Below are positions 56,556 through 64,000 of a stretch of DNA of 64,000 nucleotides, piece by piece. The translations under genes and the position numbers were made by a program. Source of the DNA: Emydura subglobosa (Eukaryota > Chordata > Testudines > Chelidae); the NCBI GenBank assembly GCA_007922225.1, contig ML679954.1, positions 27,756,240 through 27,820,239 of the forward strand, read 5' to 3'. The notes beneath the pieces were generated by a model. The model was given only the letters and a program-made list of their open reading frames with translations. It made no database searches and was not told the DNA's origin. How positions within the stretch are numbered: the stretch's first letter is position 1; every line of letters starts with the position of its first letter.

Positions 56556-57719
56556 GTGGAAAGCAGTGAACATGATACATCTTGACTTTAGCAAAGCTTT
56601 TGATACGGTCTCCCAAGTATTCTTGCCAGCAAGTTAAAGAAGTAAGGATTGGATGAATGGATTATAAGGTGGATAGAAAGCTGGCTGGATCATCGGGCTC
56701 AACAGGTAGTGATCAATGGTTTGATGTCTATTTCGCAGTCGGTAACAAGTGGAGTGCCCCCAGGGTTGGTCCAGTTCTGTTCAACGTCTTCATTAATAAC
56801 CTGGACAATGGAGTGGATTGCACCCTCAGCACATTTGCAGATGACACTAAGCTGGGGGGAGTGGTAGGTAGGTATGCTGGAGGGTAGGGATAGGATACAG
56901 AGTGACCTAGACATACTGGAGGATTGGACCAAAAAAAATCTGATGAGGTTCAACAAGGACAAGTGCAGTGTCCTGCACTTCAGATGGAAGAATCCCATGC
57001 ACTGCTACAGACTGGGGACCGACTAGCTAGGCAGCAGTTCTGCAGAAAAGAACCTGTGGGTTACAGTGGACAAGAAACTGGAAATGAATCAACAGGGCCC
57101 TTATGGCCAAGAAGGCTAATGGCATATGGGCTGCATTAGTAGAAGCATTGCCAGCAGATCGAGGGAAGTGATTATTCCCCTCTATTCGGCATTGGTGAGG
57201 TCGCATTTGGAGTATTGTGTCCAGTTTTGGGCCCCCCTTACAAAAAGGATGTGGACAAGTTGGAGAGAGTTCAACGGAGGGCAACAAAAATGATTAGGGG
57301 GCTGGAGCACAAGACTTATGAGGAGAGGTTGAGGGAACTAGGCTTGTTTAGTCTGCAGAAGAGAAGAGTGAGAGGGGATTTGATAGCAGCTTTCAACTAC
57401 CTGAAGGGGGGTTCCAGGGAGGATGGAACTAGACTGTTCACAGTGGTGGCAGATGACAGAACAAGGAGCAATGGTCTCAAGTTGCAGTGAGGGAGGTCTA
57501 GGTTGGATAGTAGGAAAAACTTTTTCACTAGGAGGGTGGAGAAGCACTGGAATGGGTTACCTAGGGAGGTGGTGGAAACTCCATCCTTAGAGGTTTTTAA
57601 AGCTCGGCTTGATAAAGCCCTGGCTGGGTGATTTAGTTGGGGTTGGTTCTGCTTTGAGCAGGGGGTTGGACTAGATGACCTCCTGAGATCCCTTCCAACC
57701 CTAATATTCTATGATTCTA
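56556..57719 (+). mobile_element. CR1 LINE, 5'-truncated, 1.2 kb
   Basis: The longest CR1 copy free of other insertions. It begins near GGAAAGCAGTGAACATG, CTTGACTTTAGCAAAGC, and ends GACTAGATGACCTCCTGAG then ATTCTATGATTCTA. It covers the reverse transcriptase palm through the ORF2 C-terminus and the short 3' UTR. The 57020-57719 part is the same segment as 19245-19949, which gives an internal comparison of two copies. Confidence 0.95.
56580..57490 (+). pseudogene. CR1 ORF2 reverse transcriptase C-terminal half, broken
   Basis: The reverse transcriptase motifs appear in order: [37 protein letters not shown], then after a frameshift near 56770 [15 protein letters not shown] and the catalytic FADDTKLGG (FADD codons at 56834-56845, unchanged here). 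More frameshifts follow, and the C-terminal block [33 protein letters not shown] and SNGLKLQ is open at 57215-57490 and then stops. The N-terminal endonuclease is missing through 5' truncation. The catalytic aspartates survive but the protein cannot be made. Confidence 0.9.
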
Positions 57720-57721
57720 AT

Positions 57722-58675
57722 GAGTTGGGGGCTAGAGTCTCCCTGGGGCCTGACTTGGAGAGTCTGGGACTGGTGTTGAGCTGCCACGTCTTCTGTCCCC
57801 ACTGCCACTGCTGCTCTCCCTCTCTCTGCTCAGCTCCAGTAAGGGGGAAGCCAGAAAGGAGGCAGACAGGCTACCTGAAGCTGAGCTCCACAGCTGCATC
57901 TTGTGTCCTCCGGAGGAAATTCAGCTCATGCTCACAGCTGGATGCATGACAATGCAGCTGAGCTGCCGAAATGCTGTTTTCAGGGTTGCCAAAAGCATGA
58001 CTGTCACACAAAATGCATGATACTTAGCAGACCTGAGGTTCTCATTCTGTAACCTACTCCAAGTGGGCATATCCGGACATCCATGCAAAGCCACATCGCA
58101 GTCTTATTCTCCAAATTTTCTTACTTCAAATATTTTCCTCTCTATCTGACAGTCTCTTTTCCTGACTCTTTTCAGTGTCAGTTTCCCTGTCAATTTACCC
58201 TTCTATTTCAGTCTTTCTGTTCATTCATCTGTCCTTGTGTTTATTCCTCTTTCCCTCCTGATCCATGATTAGAATCCATAGCCACTACTGTAAAACAAAT
58301 AAATAATCCCCTTCTACTCACTATTTTTCCTTTGGGCTCTTTCTCCACTTTATTCTTTGTTGGCTCCCCCATTCTGCCTAACTCACCTTCTCCCTCATAA
58401 CCACCCTCTTTTTCTTCCTTTCCTCCTATCCCTCCCCCTCAGCACTTCCTTCTTTCCTCTCCCTACTTTCATGGTCATAATTGGCGACAGAGAATTTTTC
58501 TTCAGCCTCTTCTACTATAGCATATCTGAGGTGAATTCTACCCATCCCACTCACCACTTGCCCATATCCAACAATGCTTCTCCCCCCTGAATGGCTGCAG
58601 ATTGTAGCTGCTGCTCAGGCCCAGGATGATTCAGGGAAGGAAAAGGTAAAGACCTCTATGATAACACTGCTCAGA
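57722..58675. other. Non-coding sequence, G-rich then pyrimidine-rich
   Basis: G-rich sequence to about 57800, then CTGCCACTGCTGCTCTCCC and a long C/T-rich stretch (58080-58600) with many CTTTCC words. No family was identified. Confidence 0.4.
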
Positions 58676-58725
58676 GTCCTAGAGTCATAATCATAAAGTT
58701 TAAAGCCAGAAGGGTCCACTTGGAT
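58676..58725 (-). mobile_element. CR1 LINE 3' tail, left piece
   Basis: AGAGTCATAATCATAAAGTT, TAAAGCCAGAAGGGTCCAC is the antisense of the CR1 3' end, the same subfamily as 27587-27815. It is interrupted at 58726. Confidence 0.65.
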
Positions 58726-59099
58726 CAGTGATACCCAGACCTCAGTGGTTCAGGAGCCAAATTAGTGATCAACATTATCCAAAAGAGCCATGGTAGTGTG
58801 AATTCATTGGTTCATTTATTATAGTACTATATATTCATATTTAAACAGTATGAAAGGGGAAATATTTATTTATACACACACACACACATATTATTCTCAG
58901 AGCAAAATGACTGACCAAGTATTATTATTTTATTAACTTACAATTCGTTAACAACATAGCAAAAGCATCCTGACTGGTTAATAACTTAGACTGGTTAATA
59001 GTTAAATCACACAATCTTTTAATATGTGCTACAAAGAGATGCAGAAGACACATTAAAGAGCCACTTAACTGCTTGAGAACCTGAGTTTGCGTATCACTC
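58726..59099. mobile_element. hAT-like element inserted in the CR1 tail
   Basis: The insert starts CAGTGATACCCAGACCTCAG and ends CTGAGTTTGCGTATCACTC; the right end reversed is GAGTGATACGCAAACTCAG, so the ends are inverted repeats. CR1 order resumes right after it (ACTAGGTCATCTAGTCTGACC). The flanks CACTTGGA and CACTAGGT may be a diverged 8-bp duplication. The interior is AT-rich, with a (CA)8 tract at 58874-58889. No transposase is present. Confidence 0.6.
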
Positions 59100-59230
59100 C
59101 ACTAGGTCATCTAGTCTGACCTCATATATTCAGACCCCAAATCCCTCACCAGACACAATTTCCTGCCTTGCCTCCTGATGGCAGCCCTTGCACTATATTA
59201 ATTTTGGCATAAACCTGTGGATCTGTTCAT
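59100..59230 (-). mobile_element. CR1 LINE 3' tail, right piece
   Basis: ACTAGGTCATCTAGTCTGAC, CTCATATATTCAGACCCC continues the antisense CR1 tail from 58725. Confidence 0.6.
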
Positions 59231-61387
59231 CTGAATACTGGAAATCTAATCACTGAACATAAGGAGTTAATTTTATTAGAAGATGAATTTTTTTTTAAAA
59301 CACCTAACAAACCCGATGACATTAGAAAATGCATTGCAAATTTTACATTAAAACGTTTTTGTCTCTTTATTATATACATAAACGTCACCTGCTGAAAGAC
59401 TCTTGTCATAGATGTCTCCCAAAAGCGCTGGATCTATCTGTAACACAGCACATAAGATGCTCATTCTTCTAGTAATCTGCGCTTTCCAGCAATTGCTCAT
59501 TCCTCTTACATTTAAAATAGCCCTTTGCAACTGTGCTTTCACTTCCCTGGGTCTCTGCAAGAATCTGAGCATGTGCAGATCACTCTTCCTCTTTTTAGCT
59601 CTCATTTTCCAAACTAAAGAAAATGCTCAACCAAGCCAAAAGTCAAAACCAGACTCCATAGGCAAAAATCAATCTCCCAATAATCTGTAACAGTCCTAAT
59701 TCTAGGTCTTGAGCCTGAGAAAAGGGGATGTAGCATGCCCATTGGCTCAGAGAACACATAAGAAGTAAGGATTTTGTCCCTTTCACGTATCAATTTTTCC
59801 TGCTCTAAGAGAAGGCAGACTGGGCAGAGGAAACAGACACTATTCCAGCAGTTCTCGCTACACTGGATTTTCACAAACTGAGAATCTGGAGCTTCATGTT
59901 ACTGCTATTTCACTGTGTTGTCTATTTATAACTGTTTCCAAACACTTTCTTGCACTTAGAAACCATATTTTATAATAAAAGCACAAAAGGACTATATGTT
60001 ATGGTACAAAATTCTGTATACAGCACTATAATTTAATTAACATCCTCCATTCCTCATAACTATAGAACGCACTGCAGTTCCAACTCTAGCACTTCCCCAT
60101 GTAAATATAAGCAAGTTGGCATCCTGGATCAGGATCTACTGTAAATATCTGTTAGCTTGTAAAATTCAGCTCAAGAGTTATGGCTTTTTAACATTTTCTA
60201 AACAAATCAGTGCCTTGGTTTCTCCCTTCAGAAATGCAGAAGTAGATAATAATAAACATAAAGAACAGCTGTGACTCCCATACTGAGACCTTCTGTGCTA
60301 AATTTCATCCTGCATGACTTTTTTACTTTTCTGCATTCAAGTTATAAACCATGGATAACAGAGATTTATAATGGAAATACTAATAAAATCTTGCCTACAT
60401 TCCCATGATCAGCAATGCTCAAATTCAGTATATGAACTGATTATTTATATTAAATTATGTGTAAGAAATACAAAACAAAGAAAAATGTAAAGCTCGCTGC
60501 TTTATTAGCATAAAATTGAAATCTCTGAATGCATAATAGTTCCATACCCAAAATATTAAGGGATTTTATTCTTAGAGGCCAAAGAATTATTTAAATTAAT
60601 ATGCAAAACTGTCTTATTTTATAAGCAAGGGTTTTTTTCTGCGTCTTTGCTGGAGAATAATGCTGTGAGTGAGGTTAGACAACACACACTAATATTGCTA
60701 GAAAAACCCACATATTAGTACAGCTCAAAACAATAACTGCAAAATGCTCTTTGTATATTTACATTTCAAGTTCCATTTATGTCTATAAATCCTATAATTA
60801 AGCTACACAATACATCATTCCTTCATAAGATAACATAAAATTAAGCTTATGTGTAAAATAAAAAACAAACTACAAAGTGGCAGCAACACTACTGGTGTTA
60901 AGCATGAAGAGAGACATCATAATTATATTGAACAATATTATAAAATATACGACAGTCAATTCCAACAATTGTGATATTTTGTAATAAAGGCAATTTCAGT
61001 TTTAAATTCTAATAGAAATACAAGGTACACAATCCTTTATCATGCTATTGCAAATAAACTAGAACATTATTGTGTTTATATTTTTACAATTCATTAGAAC
61101 TAAAGGGACACTGTCAACTTAAAAGTTGTTCTTTAAAGTTACACTTCTGATGACTATAACCAAAATATCTTTTTTTTCTTCTCAGTTAGTTTACTTTGTG
61201 CATTTGACAACACTTTGTGCATAGTCCCAGTGGTTTTGGGAGGGGTCTTTCACCAAGGAACAAGGTGGAGAGAAATATGTTTAAAACAGAAAAATGTGAT
61301 TGAAAAGCCACAAAAATTGACATGGGACTCAGGGGAAGATGCAATATGTAAAATAACTTTCAGCTTGTTTTTTAAATTCATTAAATC
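59231..61387. other. Unique AT-rich non-coding sequence
   Basis: Two adjacent minus-strand open frames of 86 and 85 codons (59614-59874 and 59348-59605) are the only curiosity; I recognise no domain in them. The block at 60480-60720 is AT-rich and complex, possibly conserved. Otherwise nothing was recognised. Confidence 0.4.
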
Positions 61388-61528
61388 AAGCGTTCTCAAG
61401 CAGATTGGTCACAAATAAAACTGTCGTTCCCATAATGCTAAACAGAAGTGGGGGATGGGGGACAGAAACCAGGATGGTTTTGGTATGGAAAAGGGGTTTG
61501 CAGAATGGAAAATGTTGAGAAACTCTGG
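61388..61528. mobile_element. Possible hAT MITE remnant
   Basis: AAGCGTTCTCAAGCAG at the left and GTTGAGAAACTCTGGG at the right are imperfect inverted repeats of the CAG.GTTCTCAA type. No clear duplication is visible. Confidence 0.35.
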
Positions 61529-64000
61529 GCTATACTGATGGTATGTGTTTAAAACATATTATTTTCTCCTAGTCTAGGGTATTGCATTATTTATTCTAAT
61601 TGCAGATAGGTTATTCTGCTGAATGCTAGACTACTTTCCAATACGATAATAAGTGTGTATAGTGATGTAAGGGTTTCTTGCACACTTATGATGCTACAGA
61701 AATAATGAACAATTAACCAAATATAAATACTATATCTAGTGCTGTTATAAAATGAATGACTTAGAAGGTGAATACACTCCAAACTGTGGGGAGCAGAGGT
61801 TTCTTTTCCCTTCTGTCCTCCACACCACAATAGAAGAGCAGTTTTTTACCCACAGCCCTCAGCCATGATGGGAAAGTAGCTGTGGGGAGTTATCCTAATC
61901 CAAAGGCACTATAAAAGAGCCGGGCTCCTGTAGTGAATAGGAATTGGGTAGTATCCCTTTAAATAGTTTGTGAACCTGCTAGTAGCCCTGACTGTCTTCT
62001 ATGTTTCAAAAGCCACAAGACCCCTGACACAATGCAGTGTATATATATAACCGGGGCTGGTACGTTATATACGGTTATTTGGACCCCACTGTGTCCGTGA
62101 TTCCTTCATATTATGTTTGTTGTGTAAAGAGTAAAAGATACAACAGTTCCTCAGAATCTCTGACTCGAGGCTGTACCTATTCAAGGATGAGCAGGAACCC
62201 TGCTTGCAGCTGTTTGAGAAACCCTTTGCTGTGTGAAGCTCTTTTGACTACATTTATATATTTATGAACATATATCTTTGGCTGATCAAAACCATTTTGA
62301 TTTCACTGGAAACTCAGACATCAAGATGCCCCTTTTCTTTCATTCATTATGCTCAGGTTGAATGAAGGCTGGTGTCTTACATATATTTGAACTACAAACC
62401 ATAGGCTGTTTGGCCTCACCTGGCCATGGCTAGTCAGATTTACTACACAGGCACACGGGCTAAAAACAACAAAGAATGAGTGAGCACACTTGCCTTTCAC
62501 TTCTTACAAACCTATCAAACAGCTAGTAAAGTGGGTTTGCGGCTCTCAGTCTAGTCACTAGTGCGTACCTATCCACATTTAAAAAAAAACTATTTAGCAC
62601 AACAATAAAATAAAATTTAGTACATCCTGTTCTTGGCTCAGAGAGGCATATTACTGGATTACACAGATGGTGTAGGTGAGATACATCTGCCTAAAATATT
62701 AAAAAGGAGAAAGTAGAAAAGAAATAGCCCAATAATTCTAAAGTTATTTTCCTGCACTGCTACACAAGACCCAGCTTGCTGGCCTCTTGCTTGCTTCCCA
62801 TACTGGGGAGTCTGTGGAGGCAGTGATGACAGGTTTATTTTAAGAAGTTAAAAGGGGCCTATATGAAATAACAGTCACTGACTCAGAGAAGCTATTGCTA
62901 ACCAGGTTTATCTCTGAATATAGTTGCTAAAACATCCTCTGGTTTCAGCTGCAACCCAGTCTGTGTTCAAAGTGACAGAACATATACACCAGGAGCCAAT
63001 ACAGCCCTTGTATCAGTTGGAACAACTCAATTGAATTACACAGCTCTGAATTTGACCCCATGTATGTCTGAATTGAAGCAAAGAATTGAGCTACCAAAAG
63101 ATTTGACCTCAACGGAATCCTAAAATCAAAAGTATTTTTAAAGGGGCAGCCACCTAAAGTAACAGAATGGACTGGATCTGCCCCTGCTTCACTCGATATG
63201 CAGAACCACACAGTCAGCTAAAGAACTTGGAGAGGGGCATGTGGCCAGATTAAGTGCAAGATGCATAACTGAGTTCCATTGGCCATATCAAGACACCATC
63301 AAAGGCTTGCAGAGTAGGCTGAGTATTTTACAGCATTCCTGCTCCAAAAGTCAACTGATCATCCCAGTTATGAGAAGAGGGTTTGATTTTTTAAATATTT
63401 TAACACTGTTCTTTATAATTATTATGGCTGCCCAGTACACCAAATGCCCTATGGTGCCAGTAGCGTGCTGGTGTACCACAACTCAGGCAAGCATTATAGG
63501 TGCCTGAGCATCTAGGCCTTGCAGCTGCCAGCCCTGGTGGGTCCCAGTAACCATTCAGATACATGGCTAAGTGAAGTGTATTTTAGCAGGGCTGGCAGGA
63601 AAGGGAAAGTTTGCAGATATCCTAGGTACAGAGGCTTAAACAGTTAGAATTCAATATGAGTAACAGGAATTCTTATTTGGATCCCTGGGCAGTCCAACGG
63701 AGAGTCAGGGCTCTTCAGGCCTAGTGCATGGGGTGCCCTCTCCATTCAAGTATCTATTCAAGCAAACAGGGGCTTGCAAATTTCCAGACCAGACTCAGCT
63801 AGTGTCTCCCATTGGGGCCCCTCTGCACCAGTTCCCTGCCCAGCCCCTACTGCTCCCCCATAAGCCACACAGTCACAGACCTGCACCCAGCTGTATCATT
63901 TGGCAGTTACAACCTGTTCCACCCACATGCAGCTCTTACTCCAGTGCCTGGGGCGTCTCTCCAGTTCTCTGACCCCATGCAGCTCCCACTCCCGAATAGA
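61529..64000. other. Non-coding sequence, GC rising at the window end
   Basis: A TATAAAAG box followed by AGCCGGGCTCCTGTAG lies at about 61911-61930, which could be part of an old LTR, but no ends are visible. From about 63700 the sequence becomes C-rich (CCCTGCCCAGCCCCTACTG) and repeats CATGCAGCTC words. It may be the start of another mobile element that continues outside the window. Confidence 0.35.

Noticed and set aside
1..64000. A novel multi-gene system or host protein-coding gene in this window
   Set aside because: Every protein motif I recognise belongs to CR1, Penelope or Harbinger elements, and all are broken. No set of exons with compatible splice sites and conserved domains was found.

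Overview
The window is 64 kb of vertebrate nuclear DNA and reads as intergenic or deep-intronic sequence. I found no host protein-coding exon, rRNA gene or functional tRNA gene that I can support. The repeat content points to a sauropsid, most likely a turtle: many CR1 LINE fragments with the ATTCTATGATTCTA-type 3' tail, PIF/Harbinger elements with a separate Myb/trihelix gene, a Penelope-like GIY-YIG retroelement, hAT MITEs, old MIR- and L2-like fragments, and many short palindromic repeats. This assignment rests on remembered family features, not on a search.

Layout. From 1 to 14 kb the sequence is mostly AT-rich and unique, with a Penelope-like 3' end (1080-1785), an old MIR fragment, short palindromic repeats and a GA microsatellite. 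From 14.15 to 19.98 kb lies the most structured locus: a minus-strand CR1 split by three later insertions. These are a solo LTR (14792-15646, TG...CA ends, 5-bp duplication GTGCA), a PIF/Harbinger element (16469-19043, duplication TAA) and a plus-strand CR1 (about 19245-19949). From 20 to 31 kb there are two Harbinger-type MITEs, an L2-like tail, a CR1 fragment, two hAT MITEs and a 55-bp minisatellite (30705-31215). A longer, oppositely oriented Harbinger copy fills 31401-35488. It still shows a two-exon Myb-like gene with recognisable splice sites, facing a decayed DDE transposase.

From 35.5 to 52 kb the sequence is largely unique, with old L2 and CR1 tails, a tRNA-derived SINE, and several stretches that look like candidate conserved non-coding elements (38.7-39.2, 45.54-45.9 and 51.2-51.7 kb; also 4.56-5.42 and 7.6-8.3 kb upstream). 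A second Penelope-like element on the minus strand (52394-53690) carries a hAT MITE with a perfect 8-bp duplication. A 1.2-kb CR1 lies at 56556-57719, and a CR1 tail split by a hAT-like element at 58676-59230. The last 300 bp are GC-richer and run off the window.

The only proteins recognisable are those of mobile elements, and all are broken: CR1 reverse transcriptase, Harbinger DDE transposase and its Myb-like partner, and the Penelope GIY-YIG endonuclease. In PIF/Harbinger elements the transposase and Myb-like protein are both used for transposition; here neither is intact. I see no undescribed system. The strongest observations are the datable nested insertions, the retained intron of the Myb-like gene, the regular 55-bp tandem array, the many dispersed palindromes and a hairpin cluster near 45.6 kb.
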